Translations under genes and position numbers: made by a program | From: Pedobacter hartonius | Lineage (GTDB): Bacteria > Bacteroidota > Bacteroidia > Sphingobacteriales > Sphingobacteriaceae | DNA: 64,000 nt | Direction: 5' to 3' | NCBI RefSeq assembly: GCF_900107535.1 | Contig: NZ_FNRA01000015.1 | Coordinates: 1 to 64,000 of the forward strand | Part shown: piece by piece, positions 24,497 to 33,199 of the stretch | Layout of the letters: the number at the start of each line of letters is the position of its first letter | Numbering within the stretch: the stretch's first letter is position 1 | The notes under the pieces: model-generated | The model's input: the letters and a program-made list of their open reading frames with translations, nothing else | The model's database searches: none | Told to the model about the DNA's origin: nothing

Positions 24497-27496
24497 ATGA
24501 GAAAAACTTTACTCAACCGACCCTGCCAGCTCGCTCTTCTGCTGGTCTTAATGTTCCTGTTCCACGCAGGTTTGGGAGTTGCCCAAACCCGCGATTATAC
24601 CATAAAAGGTGTAATTACGGATGCAAGAACCAATGAACCGATCCCGGGTGCCACCGTAAGGATCAGCAATGCCAGTGGCGGCGCTGTAGCAAGCCGCGAT
24701 GGCGCTTACCAGATCAGTACCAGCCTGAAACCCGGAAAATATCAGCTTACCTTCAGCTTTATCGGGTATTCACCGGTGCTGAAAGACATTGTGCTGGGGG
24801 GCAGCCCTTTAGTTACGCTGGACGCAAAGATCGCTGAAGATTACCTGCGGTTAAATGAGGTTGTCGTAACAGGAACCTCGGTAGCCACAAGCCGTAAGAC
24901 ACTTGGAAATGCCATTGCTACGGTAAATGCAGGAGATATTGCCAACAGCTCGGCCACCTCAATAGATCAGGCACTGGCGGGCAAGATATCCGGCGCGCAG
25001 ATCACCCAGAATTCAGGAAACCCTGCAGGAGGGATCAGTGTAAGGCTCCGCGGTACAAGTACCGTTGCCGGATCCGGTGACCCGCTGTATATCGTGGATG
25101 GAGTGATCGTCAACAATAACTCTTCGGAACTGCTGGATCTGGGCGGCTATTCCCAGAACCGTATGGTAGACATCAATCCCAATGATATTGACCATATGGA
25201 GATCATCAAAGGTGCTGCCGCTGCCGCGATCTATGGATCGAGGGCAAGTAACGGGGTAGTGCAAATCTTCACCAAGAAAGGTAAAATAGGGAAAACACAG
25301 TTTAACTTTTCTTCACAGCTGAAAGTAAGCGAGCTTAGAAAAAAGCTGGAAGTGAATACTTATCCATTCCGCTTTAACAATACGCTGGCTACCGATCTGA
25401 CGCAAACAGCAGTTAGCCGTTACGATTACCAGGATGATATTTTCAGGACTGCCATCGGAACGGAAAATAACCTGTCTGTTTCGGGTGGAACAGAAAATAC
25501 ACAATATTATGTAAGCGGTAACTTCCTCGGTAACCAGGGAATCATCGATGCTACCAATTTCAGAAGGGCAGGTGTCCGCGCAAAGATCGATCAGAAACTG
25601 AATAACTGGCTGAAGATGTCCATCGGTACCAATTATATCCTGAGTACAAGTAATGAAGTTCCAAACGGTGGTATCAATGAGGCCTATGGTGCATTGACAG
25701 GTTTTATTTTCTCCAATAACTATATTAATCCTTATCCTGTTAATGGGGTGTACCCCTCTCTGTCTACCGCTATTGCCAGAACCAACCCGCTGGAGGCGAT
25801 CAACAGGTTTGACTTTCAGCAGCGTACCAGCCGCTTTATCGGAGATTTCCAGCTGATGGCCAACCCGGTAAAAGGATTGAACATCAACTATGTCCTGGGA
25901 TATGATAATGCCACGCAAATTGGTACAGGATACATCCCGGTGGGCAATACTACGCCAAGTTACAATACAGGTTATTCAAGAAGGGCAGATCAGACCACCT
26001 TCCTGGTGAATAACGATTTGAATATCTCTTACCAGACTAAAATAAATGACTGGCTGGAATCTACTTCGGGCATTGGCGGTACAGCACAAAGTCAGAAAAC
26101 ATACCAGACAAGTATTACGGCTACTTTACTGGGCCCGATTGGCCAGACAATCAATAACGGGGTTTCTGTTGCCTCTGAATACCGCAGTGACGTGAATATC
26201 CTGGGTGCTTTTGCGCAGCAGACTTTTGGCATCCTGAACAAATTCTATATCACCGGTGCAGCACGTTATGATGAGTCGTCTGTTTTTGGTGAAAAATTCA
26301 GGGGCCAGTTCTACCCCAAAGTAAGCGGCAGTTATGTGATCTCCAATGAGAAATTCTGGACCGACTCAAAGATCTCCAATGTGATCTCCAGCTTTAAGAT
26401 CCGTTCATCATACGGACAGGCAGGAAATTTAACGGCAATCGGGGCTTATGATAAAACCACATCCTACGTTCCTGTAAATGTTTCAGGACAACCTTCTGTA
26501 ACATCGCCCACATTACTGGGGAACCCGGATATCAAACCGGAACGCCAGACAGAGTTTGAGGTGGGTACAGACATGAGCTTTTTCAAAGACAGGTTAAGCC
26601 TGGAATTCAGTTACTACAAAAAGGATGTGAAAGACCTGATCCTGCTCGCCAGCCTGGCACCTTCTGAAGGTTACCTGAGTCAGTACCTGAACATCGGGAC
26701 GATGACCAATAAAGGAATCGAGCTGATGGTAAGGGGAGTACCCATCCTCAAGGATAATTTCAGGTGGAACGTAACGGCAACTTATTCAAGGAACCGCAAC
26801 CAGATCAATGACATCCCGGGCGGAGTGTTACTTTTTGCCGGTGGTTTCAGCCAGGTAGCTGCTGTGGACGGACAACCCTTAGGTACGTTTTATTCCACCT
26901 ATTTTGCACGTAACGCCGATGGCTCACTGCTGCTGAATGCAGCCGGTTTGCCTACAACAGAGAAAGTTGGCCGTGACGCCAACGGACAGCCTTCGGGAGC
27001 AACACTGAAAAAGGTGATCGGTGACCCTAACCCGGACTGGATAGGCTCCCTGATCAATGAGTTCAATATCGGTAAACACTGGTCGTTCCGCACACAGTTT
27101 GACGCTTCTATCGGTGGTGATGTGTTTAACTTTACAAAACGGGTGGGCGACCGGGATCTTTACGGAGGACTGGTTGGTTACGAGAAGGAGCTGAAAGGTG
27201 AGGTGCCTAAAGGTACGTCGGCCGCGGAGTTTGCGATCTTTGAAAACTGGATCGAAGATGGTTCTTATGTGAAACTGAGAGAAGCTTCAGTAAGTTATGA
27301 GTTTAAACCAAAATTCCTGAAAACCGGAAGTATGCGGTTCAGCCTTGCAGGACGTAACCTGCTGTCGTTTGATAGTTACAGTGGATATGACCCTGAGGTA
27401 AACGCGGCAGGACAAAGCTCTGCGGTCCGCGGGTTCGACTTCGTGGAAGTGCCGATCCCGAGAACGATCGTTGCAGGTTTTAACATCACTTTTTAA
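24497..27496 (+). CDS. SusC/RagA-family TonB-linked outer-membrane transporter
   Basis: A 999-residue outer-membrane receptor: signal peptide, carboxypeptidase-regulatory-like beta-sandwich (about 33-115, IKGVITDARTNEPIPGATVR), plug domain (about 125-255, from LNEVVVTGTSVATS to SRASNGVVQIFTKKG) and a 22-strand-type barrel ending in PRTIVAGFNITF with terminal Phe. With SusD it imports oligomers in a TonB-dependent way. The neighbour anmK suggests cell-wall sugar or muropeptide cargo, by inference only. Confidence 0.93.
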   Translation: MRKTLLNRPCQLALLLVLMFLFHAGLGVAQTRDYTIKGVITDARTNEPIPGATVRISNASGGAVASRDGAYQISTSLKPGKYQLTFSFIGYSPVLKDIVLGGSPLVTLDAKIAEDYLRLNEVVVTGTSVATSRKTLGNAIATVNAGDIANSSATSIDQALAGKISGAQITQNSGNPAGGISVRLRGTSTVAGSGDPLYIVDGVIVNNNSSELLDLGGYSQNRMVDINPNDIDHMEIIKGAAAAAIYGSRASNGVVQIFTKKGKIGKTQFNFSSQLKVSELRKKLEVNTYPFRFNNTLATDLTQTAVSRYDYQDDIFRTAIGTENNLSVSGGTENTQYYVSGNFLGNQGIIDATNFRRAGVRAKIDQKLNNWLKMSIGTNYILSTSNEVPNGGINEAYGALTGFIFSNNYINPYPVNGVYPSLSTAIARTNPLEAINRFDFQQRTSRFIGDFQLMANPVKGLNINYVLGYDNATQIGTGYIPVGNTTPSYNTGYSRRADQTTFLVNNDLNISYQTKINDWLESTSGIGGTAQSQKTYQTSITATLLGPIGQTINNGVSVASEYRSDVNILGAFAQQTFGILNKFYITGAARYDESSVFGEKFRGQFYPKVSGSYVISNEKFWTDSKISNVISSFKIRSSYGQAGNLTAIGAYDKTTSYVPVNVSGQPSVTSPTLLGNPDIKPERQTEFEVGTDMSFFKDRLSLEFSYYKKDVKDLILLASLAPSEGYLSQYLNIGTMTNKGIELMVRGVPILKDNFRWNVTATYSRNRNQINDIPGGVLLFAGGFSQVAAVDGQPLGTFYSTYFARNADGSLLLNAAGLPTTEKVGRDANGQPSGATLKKVIGDPNPDWIGSLINEFNIGKHWSFRTQFDASIGGDVFNFTKRVGDRDLYGGLVGYEKELKGEVPKGTSAAEFAIFENWIEDGSYVKLREASVSYEFKPKFLKTGSMRFSLAGRNLLSFDSYSGYDPEVNAAGQSSAVRGFDFVEVPIPRTIVAGFNITF

Positions 27497-27517
27497 GAAT
27501 TCTTCAATTTAAACAAC

Positions 27518-28816
27518 ATGAACAAAAGATATAACCCCATAAAATTCACCCTTTTAGCCAGCCTGCTGCTTTTTGCGGGAAGCTGTAAATTGGATACGGT
27601 GAACCTGAACGCACCCGCGGAAACGGACGTGCTGACAACAAGAGAAGGAATCATTGGCTTAAGTGTGGGCCTGAGGCAGTTCAATTCCACCAATGGTATC
27701 AATGCTGCGTATTTTTATCCTGCGGTAACCTCGAGAGAACTGCAGGGAGTAGCCAGCTTTACCAATGTACTGGAACTGGAAGCGGGCGGAACGGCCCTGC
27801 CAACCGCAAACGGCAATATCCTGACGTTATGGTCCAACATGCAGCGCATGATGACCATGAGCCAGAATATCATTGACAATGCACCTAAAGTCAGCACCCT
27901 CACCGGCGGCCTGCTCTCGGGGATCATCGCCAATGCAGAACTTTTTAAAGCGATAGCCCTGGGTAACCTGGCCGTTTCCTTTGAACAGGCGAATATCAAT
28001 ACAAGTACTACCGAAAAAGTGACGTTCGTGCCAAGGGCGCAGGTATTGGCAGAGGCCATACGCCTGCTGGATGATGCAATTGCGAGAACCAATACCACAC
28101 CTCCAACTGCGGAATTCACTACGCTGGTGGCCGGCTCAAGGTTTGACCTCAAAAGCGTGTTGTACGCCTTTAGTGCCAGGTATAACCTGATGGCAGGCAA
28201 TTATGCCGCGGCATTGCTGAGCGCCAATCTGGTAGACCAGACAAAGGCAAATGCATATGAGTATAACGCGCAAAGTGTAAACCCGATATGGAACAATATC
28301 AATACCCTGAAGTATTATACTCCAAGGGCAGGTTTTGGACTGCCTGCAGGACTTTTTGAGGCAGGCGACCTCCGTCTTAACTTTTACGTGAGTATAGTGG
28401 GAACGGTGCGTACGCTGACAGGGTTTGGCGCTACACAAACAGCAAACGTTCCGGTTTACCTGCCTGATGAGATCAAGCTTGACAAAGCAGAAGCAATGCT
28501 GAGAACCGGCGGCTCACTGACGGACGCACTTGCGCAGATCAATGCGGTAAGAACGCAGGCATCGGGAGATCTGTTTGGTGTGAATGCCGGTTTGCCGGCA
28601 TACAGCGGTGCAGTTACACAGGCAGACCTGCTGGTGGAGGTGTACCGTCAGCGTTGTGCAGAGCTGTTCCTTACCGGGCAAAGATGGGAAGACTCGCGCC
28701 GTTTTGGCCGTCCGTTTTCGCTGACCGATTTTACGGAACGTAACCGGAATTTTTATCCTTATCCGGATCAGGAGCGGTTGAATAATCCGAATACTCCGGC
28801 TGATCCGGCGATATAG
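27518..28816 (+). CDS. SusD/RagB-family surface lipoprotein
   Basis: A 432-residue lipoprotein with lipobox FAGSC (Cys23), then the SusD helical TPR-like fold and the family's ending VYRQRCAELFLTGQRWEDSR, then RFGRPF. It forms the lid of the SusC transporter and binds the substrate outside the cell. It is shorter than typical SusD (about 500-550), mostly in the middle. It begins 21 bp after SusC and is followed by a very long terminator hairpin. Confidence 0.9.
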   Translation: MNKRYNPIKFTLLASLLLFAGSCKLDTVNLNAPAETDVLTTREGIIGLSVGLRQFNSTNGINAAYFYPAVTSRELQGVASFTNVLELEAGGTALPTANGNILTLWSNMQRMMTMSQNIIDNAPKVSTLTGGLLSGIIANAELFKAIALGNLAVSFEQANINTSTTEKVTFVPRAQVLAEAIRLLDDAIARTNTTPPTAEFTTLVAGSRFDLKSVLYAFSARYNLMAGNYAAALLSANLVDQTKANAYEYNAQSVNPIWNNINTLKYYTPRAGFGLPAGLFEAGDLRLNFYVSIVGTVRTLTGFGATQTANVPVYLPDEIKLDKAEAMLRTGGSLTDALAQINAVRTQASGDLFGVNAGLPAYSGAVTQADLLVEVYRQRCAELFLTGQRWEDSRRFGRPFSLTDFTERNRNFYPYPDQERLNNPNTPADPAI

Positions 28817-28840
28817 TTGAGGTTTTCCCTGGCTTCGCTG

Positions 28841-28921
28841 AAAAATAAGGTATGCTATATCGATGCTGCCGGCTGCTGAAGCGCAGCCGGAAAGGCATCG
28901 ATATAGCATACCTTATTTTTT
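28841..28921 (+). terminator. Very long perfect terminator hairpin after susD
   Basis: Positions 28841-28866 are the exact reverse complement of 28895-28920 (26 bp), and the enclosed sequence has its own perfect 8-bp stem (28869-28876 with 28883-28890) around TGAAGC. A run of T's closes the right arm. It separates SusCD from the serine hydrolase and can work in both directions. Confidence 0.88.
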
Positions 28922-28940
28922 TTAGATCATCCAATGCATG

Positions 28941-29005
28941 ATGGCCGGTCAGATTGCATACCAGCACAATGGCTGTTCCAGGTTACTGCAGCATGATGGC
29001 TGTTC
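28941..29005 (+). promoter_or_regulatory. Three spaced repeats ATGGCYGKTC upstream of the serine hydrolase
   Basis: ATGGCCGGTC (28941-28950), ATGGCTGTTC (28969-28978) and ATGGCTGTTC (28996-29005) recur at 28 and 27 bp, the first and third also sharing GCATG just before. Spaced direct repeats of this kind are typical operators; the nearby DeoR-family repressor is a possible binder. This is a guess from spacing. Confidence 0.35.
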
Positions 29006-29077
29006 TTATGCAAAGAATCTGTGATGATACATTTATGATATGATCATTTTATATATTTAAAAACAAATACCAACCAG

Positions 29078-30847
29078 ATGAATAAAAGAACTGCCTGCTT
29101 TATTTTAGGGATACTTTTCGGCAGTGCCGGAACATTATCCGCTCAAAACAGCCATCAAAATAATCTGCTCTGGCTGAAAAATGAGCAGGATGCAGAGAAA
29201 AATTCGGTCATTATCCAGAATGAAAAAGGATTGGTGCCGATTATTGGCCTGGAAGAACTCGCTGCCGCAAGTATCAATCTGGGCTCGGCCAACAGTGCCG
29301 TGTTCAATTCCCTGCTGAACAGGTATGTTAAAGTAGATACGCTGAGCGGTTATCCCGCTTCGGATATTAATGGCTATGCGCATTTAAATGACGATCTTAA
29401 ACTTTACCGCACGGCAATTTTCCAGCTTTCTGATGCCACGGTATATGACCAGCGCCTGCTCGGTTTTCTGCAGGAAATGGAAAAAACAAAAACGGTGGTG
29501 ATCGCTGTTTCAGGGAAAAAAGACCATACGGATTTTTTTAAATCTTTAAATGCACCGGTAGTATGGTGTAAGAACGGAACTCCTGAAGGGGCTGCCGTGC
29601 TGGCGCAGCTGATATTTGGCGGGATCAGTCTGGATCAAACGGCTATCCGCCTGAAATATACCGTACCGGAAGATGCCGGTGTGAACAGGGCCGATCTGGA
29701 TAGCATTGCGGTGGTGATGAAAGAGGCAATCGCTGCAAGTGCCGCACCGGGCGGCGTGGTGATGGTATTGAAGGACGGTAAAGTGATCTATGACCAGGCC
29801 TTTGGAAAACATACGTATACCGGTAACAGGGAAATGCGTACCACCGATATTTTTGATATGGCCTCGCTCACGAAAACTTCTGCCACAACGCTCGAAGTGA
29901 TGCGGCTGGTGGAAGAAGGAAAGCTTGGGCTGGACAGTACCATCAGTAAGTATATTGCCAGAACCAGGAGCATGGCCGACAAAAAAGATATCCTGGTGAA
30001 GGAAGTGATGCTGCACCAGGCAGGATTTACGCCTTTTATCACTTTTTATACACAGCTGAAACCGGGTGACATGAGTACGCTGAAGTCTGATAAATATCCA
30101 ACTGAGGTGGCAGATAACTATTTTATCCGGGCAAACTACTACCAGGAGGTCATGTGGCCGCAGATGCTGGCCGATAAGGCGCTGACCAGGGGCAAGTTTG
30201 TCTATAGCGACCTGAGCATGTACTACATGAAAGAGATTGTAGAAAAGGTGGCTGCAACGCCCCTGAATATGTATACAGATCAGAATTTCTACAAGCCCCT
30301 GGGTATGCAGACTGCCGGGTTTCTGCCGAGGGAGCGTTTTGCAAAAGACAGGATCGTTCCCACAACGGAGAATGACAGCTGGTTCAGGGACATGCTGGTG
30401 CAGGGTTTTGTAGATGATCCGGGAGCAGCTATGGCAGGAGGGGTAAGCGGCCATGCCGGTTTTTTTGCTTCAGCCAATGATATGGCTATACTGTACCAGA
30501 TGCTGCTCAATAAAGGCAGTTATGGCGGTAAGCAATATTACAAGCCTGCTACGGTGACTGAGTTTACATCGGGACAATCAAAAGTGAGTCGCAGGGGGTA
30601 TGGGTTTGACCGCAAGGACCCCGATCAGGCTAAAGGTTATCCTTCTTTTTTAGCTACGTCACAGGTATTTGGCCACACTGGTTATACCGGTACATGTGTT
30701 TGGGTAGATCCCTCCTGTAATCTGGTGTATATTTTTTTATCCAACAGGGTTTATCCTGATGCGAAAAAGAACGCATTGCTCACGCTCAGCATCAGGGGCA
30801 GGGTGCAGGATATCATTTACCGTGCCATACAAAAAGGAAAACGTTAA
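29078..30847 (+). CDS. Secreted serine hydrolase with GH3 C-terminal-like domain
   Basis: A 589-residue exported protein (signal peptide ending LSAQ). Residues about 24-195 resemble the C-terminal alpha/beta domain of GH3 glycosidases (EKNSVIIQNEKGLVPI; AQLIFGGISL), and about 205-585 form a class C beta-lactamase-like serine hydrolase with SxxK as S263-L-T-K266, YSD at 376-378 and GHTG at 532-535. Bacteroidota have longer enzymes fusing a full GH3 barrel to these two parts; here the barrel is missing, so glycosidase activity is not expected. DD-peptidase, esterase or amidase action on muropeptides is inferred from the anmK/SusCD neighbours. Confidence 0.85.
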   Translation: MNKRTACFILGILFGSAGTLSAQNSHQNNLLWLKNEQDAEKNSVIIQNEKGLVPIIGLEELAAASINLGSANSAVFNSLLNRYVKVDTLSGYPASDINGYAHLNDDLKLYRTAIFQLSDATVYDQRLLGFLQEMEKTKTVVIAVSGKKDHTDFFKSLNAPVVWCKNGTPEGAAVLAQLIFGGISLDQTAIRLKYTVPEDAGVNRADLDSIAVVMKEAIAASAAPGGVVMVLKDGKVIYDQAFGKHTYTGNREMRTTDIFDMASLTKTSATTLEVMRLVEEGKLGLDSTISKYIARTRSMADKKDILVKEVMLHQAGFTPFITFYTQLKPGDMSTLKSDKYPTEVADNYFIRANYYQEVMWPQMLADKALTRGKFVYSDLSMYYMKEIVEKVAATPLNMYTDQNFYKPLGMQTAGFLPRERFAKDRIVPTTENDSWFRDMLVQGFVDDPGAAMAGGVSGHAGFFASANDMAILYQMLLNKGSYGGKQYYKPATVTEFTSGQSKVSRRGYGFDRKDPDQAKGYPSFLATSQVFGHTGYTGTCVWVDPSCNLVYIFLSNRVYPDAKKNALLTLSIRGRVQDIIYRAIQKGKR

Positions 30848-31587
30848 AGCAGGGTAACCGCTTTGGCATATTGACTTAGATGAGGGTGTTTTGGCTCCAG
30901 GTCTGTGATCACGTAGTTGATCGCATTCAGGTTGCAGACCTTCATCTTATGAATGGAATTTATTTTTTCGGCAATGCTCATGACTGCGGTTTTTTCGGCA
31001 CAATTGATCATTGCCTTTTTGATCTGGATCACCTCCCAGTCGGAGTCTGTGATGCCATCCTGAAGGGAGATGCCATTGGTTCCCATGAAACAAAGATCGG
31101 CCTTGATGTCCGATAATTGATTGATCACCTGCGCACCCACGCAGATCTGTGAATTCTTAGCCAGTTGCCCGCCAATAAGGTGTACTTCAAGATTGGAATG
31201 TTCGGTAAGTTCGAGTGCCAGCAGGGGGCTTACGGTGAACAGCGTACAGCTCAGGTTTTCGGGAACCATCCTGGCCATCTCGATCATCGTCGTGCCGCCG
31301 CCGGTCAGGATCACCATGCCGTTCTGTATCAGTTTAAGTGCCTTCCTGGCAATCTCTTTTTTTCCTTCCCTGGCGTAAACTTCATTTTGCTGAAATGGGT
31401 AGTGGAATGATTTGGAGATGGCCCCGCCATATACCTTAAGTATTTTCCCTGCTTCGGCCATCTCATTCAGGTCCCGCCTGATGGTATCTTCCGAAACGTC
31501 AAGCTGCCTGCTCAGATCAGCCGAAAGCACCTTATTATGAATGTTTATTTGTTTGATAATATAGGCTTGTCGTTCGTCCTTTAGCAT
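30844..31587 (-). CDS. DeoR/GlpR-family transcriptional regulator
   Basis: A 247-residue repressor: N-terminal helix-turn-helix (about 4-58, SADLSRQLDVSEDTIRRDLN) and C-terminal sugar-phosphate sensor domain (DeoRC, about 75-235, with GGGTTMIEMARM and DLCFMGTNGIS). These proteins usually respond to phosphorylated sugars, so MurNAc-6-P, the product of AnmK, is a plausible inducer. It converges on the serine hydrolase with a 4-bp overlap of coding ends. Confidence 0.9.
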   Translation of the reverse strand: MLKDERQAYIIKQINIHNKVLSADLSRQLDVSEDTIRRDLNEMAEAGKILKVYGGAISKSFHYPFQQNEVYAREGKKEIARKALKLIQNGMVILTGGGTTMIEMARMVPENLSCTLFTVSPLLALELTEHSNLEVHLIGGQLAKNSQICVGAQVINQLSDIKADLCFMGTNGISLQDGITDSDWEVIQIKKAMINCAEKTAVMSIAEKINSIHKMKVCNLNAINYVITDLEPKHPHLSQYAKAVTLL

Positions 31588-31707
31588 TCAGCATTAAAAT
31601 TTATGTACTCAAATATATCGAAAACAAAAACTGATAATGATAACATTAATATCATCTTGCATTTTTACATTCAGGTTTTAAAACATTCTTTACATTTAAC
31701 TGTCCTT

Positions 31708-31732
31708 AAGCATATACCACAAGTGTATGCTT
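31708..31732. promoter_or_regulatory. Inverted repeat upstream of the NADH dehydrogenase
   Basis: AAGCATATAC and GTGTATGCTT form a 10-bp dyad (9 of 10 paired) around 5 bases, 29 nt before the ATG at 31762 and between divergent genes. It may be an operator; no T-run follows, so it is unlikely to be a terminator. Confidence 0.35.
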
Positions 31733-31761
31733 ATTTAGAAGATGCGAATAAATATTGAATT

Positions 31762-33072
31762 ATGCAAAAAAGAATAGTGATCATAGGCGGGGGATTTGCC
31801 GGTATCAACCTCTCCCTTGAACTTGGAAAAAATAAACATTATCAGGTTACGCTTGTAGATAAAAACAACTATAATTTCTTTCCGCCGCTGATCTATCAGG
31901 TGGCTACGGCTTACCTCGAGCCATCCAGTATCAGCTATCCCATACGCAAACTCTTCAGAAGTAAAGACAACCTGCATTTCAGGCTGGGAGAATTACAAAA
32001 GATCATCCCTGAATCAAAACAGATTATACTGAACAATGGAACGCTGGATTATGATATGCTGGTTTTCGCTACCGGGGCAGAGACGAATTACTTTGGGATG
32101 GAAAACGTAAGAAAACATGCCATTCCAATGAAAACCCTGAGTGATGCTATCCAGATGCGCAACAGGCTGCTCACACATTTTGAAGAAGCGACCATCTCCA
32201 CAGACAAAGAGGAGGTGAGGAAAATGCTGACGATCGTTGTTGCCGGTGGCGGGCCTACGGGCGTGGAGATCTCCGGCATGTTCGCCGAAATGCGGCACAG
32301 GATTATGCACAAGGATTATCCAGAGCTGAAAAATACGGGAGCACAGATCTATCTGGTGGATGGTGGTGCTGCCTTACTCAAGCCGATGAGCAGGAAATCC
32401 CAGGACCATACTTTAGAATCACTTACCAAACTGGGGGTTAAAGTGATACTAAACAGTCACGTAAGTGATTTTGCAAACGATCAGGTGATCTTTTCTGATG
32501 GTACACAGATAGCCACCAAAAACCTGATCTGGGCGGCCGGCGTAAGTGCAATGCGTTTCGATGGAATACCCCCGACCAGTTATGGCCGCGGAAAAAGGTT
32601 AATGGTGGATGCCTTTCACCAGATAGAAGGCCTTCCTGATATCTATGCCATTGGAGATACCTGTATCCAGTCCGGCGATCCTGCTTATCCTGAAGGACAT
32701 CCGCAGGTGGCACAGGTTGCTATCCAGCAGGGAGTAAGCCTGGCTGCTAACTTTAAACGCCTGGCTGAAAACAAAGCCCTCCGTTCTTTTGTGTATAGCG
32801 ACAGGGGAAGTATGGCCATTATAGGCAGCAATAAGGCCGTGGTGGATCTCCCGAAACCAAAGTTACACCTGCGTGGTTTTATCGCCTGGTGTGCCTGGTT
32901 ATTTATCCACCTCTTATCGCTGATCTCCTACAGGAACAGGATCAATACGCTTTATCACTGGACGGTGGCCTATTTCTCAAAAGACCAGAGTTTACGGATG
33001 ATCATCAGGCCTGTGGATATCCCCAGTGTTGACGATGAGCCGGTGCCGGAAGAGAAAAACAGTGCTGGATAA
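31762..33072 (+). CDS. Type II NADH dehydrogenase (NDH-2)
   Basis: A 436-residue single-subunit NADH:quinone oxidoreductase on the cytoplasmic face of the membrane; it passes electrons without pumping protons. FAD-binding Rossmann motif IIGGGFAGINLSLELG at the N-terminus, NAD-binding motif VVAGGGPTGVEISGMFAE in the middle, and AIGDTC plus QVAQVAIQQGV near the end. The C-terminus is amphipathic and hydrophobic (CAWLFIHLLSLISYRNR), the usual membrane foot. Confidence 0.9.
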   Translation: MQKRIVIIGGGFAGINLSLELGKNKHYQVTLVDKNNYNFFPPLIYQVATAYLEPSSISYPIRKLFRSKDNLHFRLGELQKIIPESKQIILNNGTLDYDMLVFATGAETNYFGMENVRKHAIPMKTLSDAIQMRNRLLTHFEEATISTDKEEVRKMLTIVVAGGGPTGVEISGMFAEMRHRIMHKDYPELKNTGAQIYLVDGGAALLKPMSRKSQDHTLESLTKLGVKVILNSHVSDFANDQVIFSDGTQIATKNLIWAAGVSAMRFDGIPPTSYGRGKRLMVDAFHQIEGLPDIYAIGDTCIQSGDPAYPEGHPQVAQVAIQQGVSLAANFKRLAENKALRSFVYSDRGSMAIIGSNKAVVDLPKPKLHLRGFIAWCAWLFIHLLSLISYRNRINTLYHWTVAYFSKDQSLRMIIRPVDIPSVDDEPVPEEKNSAG

Positions 33073-33172
33073 ACGCCTTTGCAGACCGGTATTTTACAGT
33101 GTGCTACGTTAATATTTACAAAGAGGTACATTAAATTGACGTTTAACAGGTGATTTTTGCTTAAATTATAAA

Positions 33173-33180
33173 TAGTTTTG
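33173..33180 (+). promoter_or_regulatory. Bacteroidetal -7 box TAGTTTTG for the aminotransferase
   Basis: Matches TAnnTTTG and lies 19 nt before the ATG at 33200, leaving a leader of about 12 bases. Confidence 0.45.
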
Positions 33181-33199
33181 TGGCCAAATCACTATTACT

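Noticed and set aside
25313-25918. 201-residue open frame antisense to SusC
   Set aside because: Atypical composition and no motif; it mirrors the codon pattern of the SusC gene.
29546-30454. 302-residue open frame antisense to the serine hydrolase
   Set aside because: Rich in His, Cys and Arg with no domain or start signal; the opposite strand has a complete hydrolase with active-site motifs.
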